This document shows, in pieces, positions 8,590-16,837 of a stretch of 64,000 bases of DNA. The DNA is from Rubripirellula lacrimiformis (GTDB taxonomy: Bacteria > Planctomycetota > Planctomycetia > Pirellulales > Pirellulaceae), in NCBI RefSeq assembly GCF_007741535.1, contig NZ_CP036525.1:1550001-1614000 (forward strand). The letters are read 5' to 3'. The notes under the pieces were generated by a model that was not told the DNA's origin, made no database searches, and was given only the letters and a program-made list of their open reading frames with translations. A program made the position numbers and the translations under genes. How positions within the stretch are numbered: position 1 is the first letter of the stretch; every line of letters starts with the position of its first letter.

Positions 8590-9036
8590 TTGGGCTGTTC
8601 TCGTTTTTGTCTTGCAGAGCACTTGTCGTTGTCAAAGCTGATTCCCCTAAGTCGTCGTATCTTGGCCTACATCTGGGCGTCTCCCTACACCCTGTTGGGG
8701 GTGACGATCGGATTGTTGTTAGGCGGCCAGTTTCGATGGTTCGAAGGCGTGATCGAGATTCACAGCCGGCGGATCGCGAATCTGTTGGAAGGCCTGTGGG
8801 TGCCCGCCATGGCACTCACACTCGGCCACGTCGTGTTCGGCCATGACGGCGACGCGCTGGAAATGACTCGCGTCCACGAACGCGTCCACGTCCGCCAATA
8901 CGAGCGTTGGGGACCAGCATTCGTCCCAGCCTATCTGATCTACTGGTGGCTGCTGCAAAGACGCGGGCAAGACGGATACCGCGAAAACCCATTCGAAATC
9001 GAAGCCTACGAAGCCGATACGCCCCAGTGGCACTGA
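8590..9036 (+). CDS. Small membrane protein with HExxH-like motif
   Basis: 148 residues if TTG 8590 is used. TTG codons at 8623 and 8629 are alternatives with an AGAG sequence a few bases upstream, and the start is uncertain. A hydrophobic segment ILAYIWASPYTLLGVTIGLL spans about residues 24-43. A second hydrophobic region contains LWVPAMALTLGHVVFG. Then follows THVHERVH-like text: TRVHERVHVRQYERWGP, where H-E-R-V-H fits the zinc protease HExxH pattern. A late YLIYWWLLQ segment is also hydrophobic, and the C-terminus reads NPFEIEAYEAD, which resembles the short metallopeptidase-like proteins ending in a conserved acidic E-x-E-A. Proteolysis is inferred only from the motif. Confidence 0.7.
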   Translation: MGCSRFCLAEHLSLSKLIPLSRRILAYIWASPYTLLGVTIGLLLGGQFRWFEGVIEIHSRRIANLLEGLWVPAMALTLGHVVFGHDGDALEMTRVHERVHVRQYERWGPAFVPAYLIYWWLLQRRGQDGYRENPFEIEAYEADTPQWH

Positions 9037-9046
9037 GCCTTTCCAA

Positions 9047-9172
9047 AACTTCAACTCGAACTCGAACTTAAACTCGAACTTCCTTCCACCGCCCTGGATC
9101 CCGAACACGAGACCATGGGAGGGTGGAGGAAATAGTTCGAGTTCGAGTTCGAGTTTAAGTTCGAGTTAAAGT
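9047..9172. repeat. Long imperfect inverted repeat built of TTCGAG/CTCGAA hexamers
   Basis: The left arm (about 9047-9090) has repeated AACTCG/AACTTAAACTCG units, then TTCCACCGCCCT. The right arm (about 9118-9172) reads AGGGTGGAGGAA then (GTTCGA)n and GTTTAAGTTCGAG. The arms pair over roughly 45 bases with one or two slips, and a T6 run follows at about 9172-9177. It lies between the convergent genes ending at 9036 and 9260 and probably acts as a terminator. Confidence 0.75.
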
Positions 9173-9259
9173 TTTTTGATGCGAGTGGGGGTTGATTGGC
9201 AGCGTGTGTGGCGACATCGCTCATCAATCGAAATGGCGAACGGTTATTGGCTGGATCGA

Positions 9260-9904
9260 TCACCAGCTTTCGACGGGCAGTTCGTCTTTAAGGTGGGTCA
9301 TCGAATCGGTTAGTTCGGCCATCAGTTCTTTTTTGCCCAGGCCTAGCGTCAGTGGCTGGCCGACGAACATGTCACAAAAGAATGGCACCAATAACGCTTC
9401 GCCCTTGGGAAGAGCTTTCCCTAGCCCATGCATGAACACGGGCGTGATGGGAACGTCGGGGTGTCGTTTGGCTAGGTGTGCGACACCGCTTTGGAAGGCT
9501 GCGAGTTTCTCTGGCTCGCCGCGACTGCCCTCGGGAAACAACAGCACGATGGCGTCCTGACGCAGCGCTTCGGAAATCGCTTCCAAGGGATGTTTGCCGT
9601 CTTCGCGTCTGGCCTTGGTGCGATCGATCGGAATGATGCCGACGATACGAGTGGAGAACCAACGACGCAGCGGCCGTGTCAAGAAATAGTCGGCTGCCGC
9701 GACAGGGCGTACCATGCCCAGGCGTCCGAGTCCCAGCACGTTCATCAATGCGAACACGTCCAAGTGGCTGTTGTGGTTGGCGACGATGATGGCCGGACCA
9801 TGCTGGGGCAATTGGTCCACTCGCCGGACATTCGTGCCCAGCACGATCATCATCAACGGTCGAACAATCAAAGCAAAGAATGCATATCGAAGCGGACGAT
9901 TCAT
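9260..9904 (-). CDS. 1-acyl-sn-glycerol-3-phosphate acyltransferase (PlsC-like)
   Basis: 214 residues from ATG at 9904, which overlaps the TGA of the cdsA-like gene (TGATG). Longer in-frame extensions run inside that gene and are not used. It should transfer an acyl chain to lysophosphatidate at the inner face of the membrane. The family's four blocks are visible: VANHNSHLD (NHxxxxD), GIIPIDRTKARREDGK, LFPEGSRGEPEKL (EGTR-type) and PITPVFMHG. A hydrophobic start (YAFFALIVRPLMMIVLG) would place it on the membrane. It is the second gene of a coupled minus-strand pair with the CdsA-like gene, divergent from three lipid-related genes. Confidence 0.93.
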   Translation of the reverse strand: MNRPLRYAFFALIVRPLMMIVLGTNVRRVDQLPQHGPAIIVANHNSHLDVFALMNVLGLGRLGMVRPVAAADYFLTRPLRRWFSTRIVGIIPIDRTKARREDGKHPLEAISEALRQDAIVLLFPEGSRGEPEKLAAFQSGVAHLAKRHPDVPITPVFMHGLGKALPKGEALLVPFFCDMFVGQPLTLGLGKKELMAELTDSMTHLKDELPVESW

Positions 9905-10887
9905 CAGCCGTAACAGTAATAAACAAAGTGCAGGAATAGTGGTGCGGTGAAGATCAACGAGTCTACGCGATCCAAGATCCCTCCGTGGCCGGGCAGCGTT
10001 GCGCCGAAGTCTTTGATTTTCAGGTCTCGCTTGAGCGCCGAAAGACATAGGTCACCGGCGAATCCGGCCAACCCAATGATGATGCCTGCCAGGACGGATC
10101 GTGGCAGGTCCATGATCGTCAACCGCGGTCCCAGCCATGCCGCCAGTGCAACCGTCGTCGCGACGCCTCCGATCAAACCGGCCCAGGTCTTGCCGGGGCT
10201 GACCAACGGCGCGACCTTGCGGGTCAGCAGCGTTCGCCCCAAAGATTTCCCCCACATGTACTGAAAGATATCGTTCAGTTCGGTGACCAGAATCAAGAAC
10301 ATCAACAGCCCCGGGCCAGCGCTCGTCATCGAGATCTCTGATGGATAGGCCGCCGGGAATCGGGCACCCTCGGCTGGCTGGATCGCCAATAGGTAGGCCG
10401 CATGCGACAGGCTGAACACCGTGATCATCAAAGCCCAGTGCAGCGATCCGGCGGCTCTTAAGAAACCGTCGGTTTGACCGATCATCCACATCCGCGTCGG
10501 CAACCACACGAACATCAACACCGGGATGAAAACGATGAACATGCCGTACCAAGCCGATGCGGCAAAGTAGTACTGAATCGGTACCGCCAAGTAGGCATAG
10601 AACAGCACGCGTCGATCGGCTCGCCGCGTCGGCGTCATCGACAGGAACTCTTTCAGACCCAGGAAGCTGACAAATCCCAAGAACGCCACCGTTGCCGTTG
10701 GCGACCAAACCAGTGTCACCGAGAACAGTCCCACGATCGTCCACCAAGTTCGGACGCGGCTGCGAAGTTCGCGATAGTCGCGATCCGGTTTGACCCGCTG
10801 GATCAGCAGCGTCAGGACGCTGGAAACCGCCAGTGCTGCAAACAGGCACAGGATCGTGGTGCGGACTTCGGGGGCCAGGTGGTTCAT
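9904..10887 (-). CDS. Phosphatidate cytidylyltransferase (CdsA/YnbB-like)
   Basis: 327 residues with eight or so hydrophobic helices. CdsA makes CDP-diacylglycerol from CTP and phosphatidate, the activated lipid used by CDP-alcohol phosphatidyltransferases. The C-terminal signature is complete in outline: DLCLSALKRDLKIKDFGATL followed by PGHGGILDRVDSL, with the paired Asp/Lys residues of the family. Preceding it are TELNDIFQYMWGKSLGR and SPGKTWAGLIGG. The protein is shorter at its start than some planctomycete homologues but intact. It forms a coupled pair with the acyltransferase, and the divergent PAP2/DSP and CDP-alcohol genes fit the same lipid pathway. A housekeeping cdsA may lie elsewhere. 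Confidence 0.95.
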   Translation of the reverse strand: MNHLAPEVRTTILCLFAALAVSSVLTLLIQRVKPDRDYRELRSRVRTWWTIVGLFSVTLVWSPTATVAFLGFVSFLGLKEFLSMTPTRRADRRVLFYAYLAVPIQYYFAASAWYGMFIVFIPVLMFVWLPTRMWMIGQTDGFLRAAGSLHWALMITVFSLSHAAYLLAIQPAEGARFPAAYPSEISMTSAGPGLLMFLILVTELNDIFQYMWGKSLGRTLLTRKVAPLVSPGKTWAGLIGGVATTVALAAWLGPRLTIMDLPRSVLAGIIIGLAGFAGDLCLSALKRDLKIKDFGATLPGHGGILDRVDSLIFTAPLFLHFVYYCYG

Positions 10888-11079
10888 CGCGATGGGTTCC
10901 AGAAAGATGGTACTTCATGAACATAGATCCCCTGCACTGAAAAATCTGCGCCGCGCCAGGACGAAAACAGGCACTGGAACGATTCAGCCCACCCACATGT
11001 GTCGCCGCATGGCAGATTTGACGCGACACAGCAGGCTGGGATTTGTCCCGAACATTCTTTCAGTGCAAAGCGGCAAGCC
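10888..11079. promoter_or_regulatory. Divergent promoter region of the lipid cluster
   Basis: 192 bases separate the cdsA-like start from the PAP2/DSP start. The region must contain promoters for both arms of the cluster. No operator or consensus element could be assigned. Confidence 0.35.
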
Positions 11080-12453
11080 ATGATGGATCATCCCAACTCG
11101 GTTGCGTCCAAATCGTGGATGCTGCGTCCATGCCGGCACCGCGTGTCTTTCGTGAATGCGTTGGGCGTCTCCGTGACCGGTTGTCTGCTGTTTCTGGTTC
11201 TGTACGGGGGCGCATCCTATTTGACGAGTTTGCGCACGGACGTTGGGACGTGGCGGTATTCTTGGGAACAGTACATTCCGCTGGTGCCGATCATGGTCGT
11301 GCCGTACATGTCGATCGATGTCTTTTTTGCGATTTCGCCGTTCCTGTGTCGGGATCAGAAAGAGCTTCGGGTCTTGGCTTTCCGGTTGGCTGCGGTGATC
11401 GCCGGAGCTGCGTTCTGTTTTGTTGTGTTTCCGTTGCAATTGGCGGTCGAACGTCCTGTCGCAAGTGGCTTCTTTGGCGGCATCTACAATGCGTTCACTG
11501 CGCTGGATCGGCCCTACAACCTCTGCCCGTCGATGCACATTGGGCTGCGGACCGTTTTAGCGGCTCACTTCGTCAGACATTGTCGGCGCCGCTCGACGAA
11601 AGCGGTGACCCATGTGTGGTTCTTTTTGATCGGGTGTTCCACGCTGTTGCTATGGCAACATCACGTGATTGATGTGGTGGGTGGATTCGTGTTGGCATTG
11701 ATGGTGATGTACGCGATCGATGGCAAGCCATGGATTCGACAGCGCGGCGGTGACGCATTGGCAAATTGGCAGGGCGCGATCTGGTATGGATCGGCTGCGA
11801 TGTTGTCTGTGTTGCCGGTGTTGGTGTGGCCGAAGATCGCTTGGCTTACTCTGTGGCCGGCCACCGCGTGTGGGTGCATCGCGCTGGGGTATGCCTGGAT
11901 AGGTCCCGCGGTGTATCGCCGATCGAAGGGACGCATCAGTATGCCTGCCAAGATTCTGTTAACGCCTGTTCTGTTGGGGCAATGGTTGTCGTGGCGTCAC
12001 TATGCCAAACAAGCAGAGATGATGAATTATGTTTGTGACGGAGTTTGGATTGGCCGTCAGCTAACGGATGTCGAAGCACGCTTGGCCGCGGGACATGGCA
12101 TTGCGGCCGTCATCGATGTCTGCAACGCCTTCGACGAACCCGCATCGCTGCTTGCCATGAACCGCCTGGAAGTTCCTGTGATGGATTTGACCGCGCCTAG
12201 CGACGAACAGTTGCAGGCGTGTTTTGAATTCATTCAGCGTCATCGGGACCGGGGTGTGTTGGTGCATTGCAAGGCCGGATATTCTCGAAGTGCGGCTATC
12301 GTTGCATACTGGATGGTCCGTACCGGCCGCGCCGAGGTGGCCGAAGATGCGTTTGCAGCACTGCGGCAAATTCGCCCCGCCGTGGTGATTCGGCCGGAAA
12401 TTCGCCGCGTCTTGCGCCCAACTTGTTCCCCATCCTTTGTCGCAACGGCCTGA
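11080..12453 (+). CDS. PAP2-family / dual-specificity phosphatase fusion (YnbD-like)
   Basis: 457 residues from ATG 11080 (a second ATG follows at 11083; an extension to 10999 is weaker). The N-terminal half has about eight hydrophobic helices. It carries PAP2-type catalytic segments, RPYNLCPSMHIGL (about residues 145-157) and WQHHVIDVVGG (about 195), the SxH and HxxxD motifs. The C-terminal quarter is a soluble tyrosine/dual-specificity phosphatase. It has GVLVHCKAGYSRSA at about 391-404, giving the catalytic Cys397 and the P-loop HCxxGxxRS, with an upstream general-acid Asp region (VMDLTAPSDEQ). E. coli YnbD has the same two-part design. It likely acts on lipid phosphates at the membrane. 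Two bases separate it from the next gene. Confidence 0.88.
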   Translation: MMDHPNSVASKSWMLRPCRHRVSFVNALGVSVTGCLLFLVLYGGASYLTSLRTDVGTWRYSWEQYIPLVPIMVVPYMSIDVFFAISPFLCRDQKELRVLAFRLAAVIAGAAFCFVVFPLQLAVERPVASGFFGGIYNAFTALDRPYNLCPSMHIGLRTVLAAHFVRHCRRRSTKAVTHVWFFLIGCSTLLLWQHHVIDVVGGFVLALMVMYAIDGKPWIRQRGGDALANWQGAIWYGSAAMLSVLPVLVWPKIAWLTLWPATACGCIALGYAWIGPAVYRRSKGRISMPAKILLTPVLLGQWLSWRHYAKQAEMMNYVCDGVWIGRQLTDVEARLAAGHGIAAVIDVCNAFDEPASLLAMNRLEVPVMDLTAPSDEQLQACFEFIQRHRDRGVLVHCKAGYSRSAAIVAYWMVRTGRAEVAEDAFAALRQIRPAVVIRPEIRRVLRPTCSPSFVATA

Positions 12454-12455
12454 TC

Positions 12456-13070
12456 ATGCCCAGCATCTATGACCTGAAACCACGTTTTCAGAACCTGCTG
12501 CGCCCGTGCACCGCTTGGTTGGCCCGCCACGGAGTCACCGCCAACCAGGTCACCATCGCGGCGGTGATTTTGTCCGCCATCGGCGGCGGTCTGATCGCTG
12601 CGTATCCGACTCGCCCTTGGGCACTGTTGTCGACGCCGGTGGTGTTGTTGGTGCGGATGGCGCTGAACGCAGTGGACGGGATGTTGGCTAGAGAGTTCGG
12701 CATGAAGAGCCGCTTGGGGGCGGTGCTGAATGAACTGGGCGACGTGATCAGCGATGTGGTGCTGTATTTGCCATTGGCGCTGGTGCCAATCGTTCCGGCG
12801 TGGGCCGTCGTCGCTTTCGTGTTGCAAGCGGTGATCGTCGAATTCGCGGGAGTCGTGGCCATCCAAATTGGCAGCCCACGCGGCTATCAGGGGCCGCTGG
12901 GTAAAAGCGATCGAGCGTTCTGGATGGGAGCCATGGCAACCTTGTTGGCTTTCGACATCCTGAGTCCCCGCTTGGCCATGATCGCCTTGGTTTTGTTGAC
13001 GACGCTGGGCCTGGTAACCATGGTCAAACGCGTTTCGGTGGCGCTTCGGAATCAGCAAGAAACCGTTTGA
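12456..13070 (+). CDS. CDP-alcohol phosphatidyltransferase (YnbA-like)
   Basis: 204 residues from ATG 12456, two bases after the preceding stop. The enzyme family joins an alcohol head group to the phosphatidyl part of CDP-diacylglycerol in the membrane. The signature DGMLAREFGMKSRLGAVLNE LGDVISD can be read at about residues 73-98, matching DGxxAR-x8-GxxxDxxxD with two substitutions. Asn replaces the first Asp (NAVDG), and Asn also occupies the GxxxD position (GAVLN). The E. coli YnbA subfamily carries the similar NELGDVISD. At least five hydrophobic helices follow the pattern of the family. The product head group is unknown. Confidence 0.9.
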   Translation: MPSIYDLKPRFQNLLRPCTAWLARHGVTANQVTIAAVILSAIGGGLIAAYPTRPWALLSTPVVLLVRMALNAVDGMLAREFGMKSRLGAVLNELGDVISDVVLYLPLALVPIVPAWAVVAFVLQAVIVEFAGVVAIQIGSPRGYQGPLGKSDRAFWMGAMATLLAFDILSPRLAMIALVLLTTLGLVTMVKRVSVALRNQQETV

Positions 13071-13217
13071 TAGGCCAGGGGACGAACCCTCTCTGATCTT
13101 TGTTGGCGAGTTTGCGCGTGATCGATCGCTGGGAAGAGGCACTGATGAAATGGCGACGGCAAGTGACCGTTCGCGGAGTTTGTTTCAGCAGTGTTCTTTC
13201 ATTCGAGGATCTCGGTC

Positions 13218-15089
13218 ATGCGAACGTCGATTGAGTCGTCTTTTCTAGCCAGCGACGGTCAGGAAATTTTCTATCGTGTGTGGGAACCCAGCGCCGCGAG
13301 CGATCGATCGGTGTTGCTGTTTCATCGTGGTCACGAACACTCGGGCCGTTGGCAGGAATTCGTCGACACCTGTGGCATGGATGATGCGTGGTGCTTTGCT
13401 TGGGATGCCCGCGGTCATGGTCGAACGGTTGGCCCGCGTGGCGCAGCGGAAAGCTTTGCACGGATGGTTCAGGACGCCGAAGATTTTGCTCGGCACATCG
13501 AACAGTTCTATGGACTGAAAATGAATCGAATGGCAGTCGTCGGGCAAAGTGTCGGAGCGGTGGTGGCGGCGACTTGGATCCACGACTACGCGGCACCCGT
13601 GCGAGCCATGGTGTTGGCGACACCAGCATTGCGGATCAAACTGTACGTGCCCTTCGCGATTGAGGCACTGCGGATTTGGAACAAGTTACGCCCAGGCGGA
13701 TTCATTCGCAGCTACGTTCGTCCGGGCATGCTGACCCATGATGCCGCCCAGGCGGATGCCTATGCGAACGATCCCTTGATTTCGCCACAGATCGCAACCA
13801 ATGTTCTGTTGGATCTGCACGACGCGTCGCAAAGATTGGTGGATGACGCAGCCGCGATTCACACACCCACGATGGTTTGGGTGTCGGGAAAGGACTATGT
13901 GGTTGACCAGAGTCTGCAGCACCGGTTCTATGATCGGCTGGCATCGGCGGACAAACGAATCGAGGTTCTAGATGATTTTTATCACAGCACGTTTTGGGAG
14001 GCAGGCCGAGACGATGTGATTCGTCGCACGGGCGATTTTCTTCGGCAGCGATTGGACGGCGGTGCGGATGTCGTCCCCAACGAAACCGCATCCAGTGAAC
14101 CTGTCTTTGGCGAAACCTTGTCCAGCGAAACCTTGTCCGGCGAAACACCGCCCAGCGAAACACTTTCCCGCGGGTCACGGCATCGGTTTCAGCAATGCGA
14201 ACAACCGACGTCGCTGCTTCGGCAAGCTTGGTTTGGAATTCAGAAGTTGTCGCTCGCGACCTTGGGGCGGCTCAGCCGCGGAGTGCGAATCGGATGGCAA
14301 AGCGGTTTTGACTCGGGGCAGTCTCTGGACCACGTCTATCGAAACCGTGCCGAAGGGATCACGCCGTTGGGCCGGTTGATCGATCGGTGCTATTTGAATT
14401 CCATCGGTTGGCAGGGCATCCGTCAGCGAAAGGTGAACATGGAATCTTTGTTGGACGAAGCGATCGCTGAACAATTCCGGCTTCACGGCAGCGTTACGAT
14501 CTTGGATATCGCCGCCGGTCCGGGACGATATGTGTTGGACACGATGCGTCGAAATTCATCGATCCCGATTCGAGCCATCCTGTGTGATCGTGACGCGGAT
14601 GGAATTGCCCAAGGGCGTCAGTTGGCCAAAGAAATGTCGTTGGCCGATCGTGTCGAATTTCGCCAAAGCGATGCCTTTGACCCCGGCATGATTGCCGCCG
14701 CTGTGGGGGATGATCCGATCCACATCGCGATCGTGTCCGGATTGTACGAACTGTTCCCCGAAAACGATCCGGTTCGACGATCGTTGGCTGGCATCACCGA
14801 CACCTTGGTGGATGGCGGACGGTTGTTGTACACCGACCAGCCTTGGCATCCCCAGCAGGAAATGATCGCCCGTGTGCTGCCCAATCGTGACGGCAATCCG
14901 TGGGTGATGAGATGCCGAAGCCAGGCCGAAATGGACGCCTTGGTCGTCGAAACCGGATGCTGGCGCGACCGGATGCGAATCGATCGCTGGGGCATTTTTA
15001 GCGTTGCACTAGCGACCAAAGAAAACATCGGTGGGCGGACTTCGGATTCGCCTGTTCCAAACGAATCCGATCACGCAGCCTGTGCTTGA
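13218..15089 (+). CDS. Alpha/beta hydrolase fused to SAM-dependent methyltransferase (YnbC-like)
   Basis: 623 residues from ATG 13218, preceded by GAGGA about 9 bases upstream; GTG 13191 is the alternative. The N-terminal part (about 1-285) is an alpha/beta hydrolase with the nucleophile elbow VVGQSVGAVVAA at about 107, LLFHRGHEHSGRW, and a late HST motif after DDFYHST. A Ser/Thr/Glu-rich linker of repeated SSETLSGE-like units follows (about 290-320). The C-terminal half contains ITILDIAAGPGRYVLD-like methyltransferase motif I (VTILDIAAGPGRY, about 425-437) and IVSGLYELFPEND. The same fusion defines E. coli YnbC. Its substrate is probably the lipid made by the neighbours. It overlaps the convergent glycosyltransferase gene by 19 bases. 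Confidence 0.88.
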   Translation: MRTSIESSFLASDGQEIFYRVWEPSAASDRSVLLFHRGHEHSGRWQEFVDTCGMDDAWCFAWDARGHGRTVGPRGAAESFARMVQDAEDFARHIEQFYGLKMNRMAVVGQSVGAVVAATWIHDYAAPVRAMVLATPALRIKLYVPFAIEALRIWNKLRPGGFIRSYVRPGMLTHDAAQADAYANDPLISPQIATNVLLDLHDASQRLVDDAAAIHTPTMVWVSGKDYVVDQSLQHRFYDRLASADKRIEVLDDFYHSTFWEAGRDDVIRRTGDFLRQRLDGGADVVPNETASSEPVFGETLSSETLSGETPPSETLSRGSRHRFQQCEQPTSLLRQAWFGIQKLSLATLGRLSRGVRIGWQSGFDSGQSLDHVYRNRAEGITPLGRLIDRCYLNSIGWQGIRQRKVNMESLLDEAIAEQFRLHGSVTILDIAAGPGRYVLDTMRRNSSIPIRAILCDRDADGIAQGRQLAKEMSLADRVEFRQSDAFDPGMIAAAVGDDPIHIAIVSGLYELFPENDPVRRSLAGITDTLVDGGRLLYTDQPWHPQQEMIARVLPNRDGNPWVMRCRSQAEMDALVVETGCWRDRMRIDRWGIFSVALATKENIGGRTSDSPVPNESDHAACA

Positions 15090-16576
15090 TCGACCACCGT
15101 GGGCAGACCCATCACTTGCAGGGTGTTCGCAGCGTGATGATGCCGAGCGACTTTCTGGGCGTGGGCGATCGAACGGGCTTGGATGTCGGCACGGTGCTTA
15201 ACGAACTGTTGGATCAGTTCGGGAATCTCGGCCCGGTCTTGGTAAATGAAACCGATCGAACGGTGGCCACCGGCCAATCGCACTTGGTCGGCCAGCCAAC
15301 AACCGTCTGGAACGATCACTGGCACGCCGCGGACAAGCATTTCCAACAGCACGCCACTGCAGCGGGCGACATAACGCTGGGGATCGTAGAGGAATAAACC
15401 CAGGTCCGCAGTGTCCAGCCATCGATGGTAGTCGGTCGTGGACAGGTTGGATGTCATGATTTCCAAGGGGCCTGTGACCGGTCCGCCTTGGTCGGTTGCG
15501 GCGACCGCTTGATGGTAGTGGCGGTGCATGGACGCGGGGATCATCGATTCCCATCGATCGGCTGGCATCTGCATCGAAAGTTGGATTCGTCCCGATTTCA
15601 ACAGGGTGGATTCAATTCCGCTGATCAACGATGAAATCGACCCACGCCCTTTCTCGGCTCGCGGCAATCCTGCAAAGACCGCTTTGACGCTTGGGTGAGT
15701 CGATGGAACGGCGACCCGGCGCTGACGTGTTGGATAGGGGATCGAAAGCACAGGGCAACCGCAATCGGTTTCTCGTAATTGCGAGGCCAAGGCGGTGGTG
15801 GTCGCGTGCAGGTGGACTTGGTGCGGTTGGATTCGTTGGATCGTGTCGCGAAGTTGGCGACCGATCGATTGCAAAATGGATTTTCGGTCGGCCGTGTCGT
15901 TTTCGTAGGCGGCAAAGTGAAAGATCACATCGATTCGCATCGCCGGAAGATCGATCTTTGATACCGCGTCGGCAAGCGCCAACATCGCGAAGTCGTCACA
16001 GGTATTGATGACCAATGAATCCGCCGATGTCGGTTGGATCTGTTGCATCAATCGCACAAAATCGGACGACCATTGGGCGATCATGTTGGCCGGTCGTTTG
16101 GTCGGTGGGTTGATCCAGTCGGCCAAACTGGTTTGCAGGTTCTGAAGACGACTGCCGCCGATGGGCTTTCCGGAGACGTTTCGCTGGACCTTGCTTTGGC
16201 CATCGACGCCCAGCGACCAGCGAACCATTCGTCGCGTCTGGAAAATCGGCACGGTCTGGCACGATGGTGGAACCGACTTGGTTTCCTGGAATGAATGGTG
16301 CGTGGCCAGGACGCACTGATAACCCATCGATTGGGCTCCGTCGATCAACAGCGTCGCCAGTTCGAAAAAATGCCCGCCGATGCTGCGGATATTGTCGTCG
16401 ACCAGAATCAACCGTGGCGCACCGGACGTGACCGAAGCGTCTGACCCACGACCATGGGGTGCGGTACCGCTGGTTCCCGCGCCGCTGGTACCGGTACCGC
16501 CGCCGTCGTTCGACGGGGCCGAATCGGGCCGCCTTGTCGCGGATCGTTGGCGGGAATGGGGGAGCGAAGAAGTCAC
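15071..16576 (-). CDS. Glycosyltransferase-like protein, GT-B type
   Basis: 501 residues from GTG 16576, supported by GGAAAGGAC about 7-12 bases before it. The first 50 residues are Gly/Thr/Ser-rich and probably disordered. A Rossmann-like start RLILVDDNIRSIGGHFFELA (about 55-74) is typical of GT-B nucleotide-sugar transferases. The C-terminal half has DTADLGLFLYDPQRYVARCS and GVLLEMLVRGVPVIVPDG, the region that binds the donor sugar nucleotide in such enzymes (E-x7-E type not fully clear). Substrate unknown; a surface polysaccharide role is plausible. Its 3' end lies within the 3' end of the hydrolase-methyltransferase gene on the other strand. Confidence 0.75.
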   Translation of the reverse strand: MTSSLPHSRQRSATRRPDSAPSNDGGGTGTSGAGTSGTAPHGRGSDASVTSGAPRLILVDDNIRSIGGHFFELATLLIDGAQSMGYQCVLATHHSFQETKSVPPSCQTVPIFQTRRMVRWSLGVDGQSKVQRNVSGKPIGGSRLQNLQTSLADWINPPTKRPANMIAQWSSDFVRLMQQIQPTSADSLVINTCDDFAMLALADAVSKIDLPAMRIDVIFHFAAYENDTADRKSILQSIGRQLRDTIQRIQPHQVHLHATTTALASQLRETDCGCPVLSIPYPTRQRRVAVPSTHPSVKAVFAGLPRAEKGRGSISSLISGIESTLLKSGRIQLSMQMPADRWESMIPASMHRHYHQAVAATDQGGPVTGPLEIMTSNLSTTDYHRWLDTADLGLFLYDPQRYVARCSGVLLEMLVRGVPVIVPDGCWLADQVRLAGGHRSIGFIYQDRAEIPELIQQFVKHRADIQARSIAHAQKVARHHHAANTLQVMGLPTVVDQAQAA

Positions 16577-16837
16577 GTGGCGTCCTTTCCGTCATGCTTC
16601 CATCGGGCAATCTGATCGTCTCGGATCGTACTCGAATCCCATCGTTTTCACCAAGATCATCATGGCGGTTGGATGGTTTTCACATTGACGTTGTCAGGTG
16701 GCGGCGGATTTTCGTACGTTTCGCCGCAGGTGGATTGACTCCGTCGGTCCATTTGCCCCTTCGACCTGCCAGCCGTGCGTCATCGCGAATGTGACGCGGC
16801 CAGGGTCGCTACGAAAACGATGAATTGCGAGGCACGG

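Noticed and set aside
12240-13142. 300-codon minus-strand frame across YnbD/YnbA-like genes
   Set aside because: Antisense to two certain genes, Gln/His-rich, no family.
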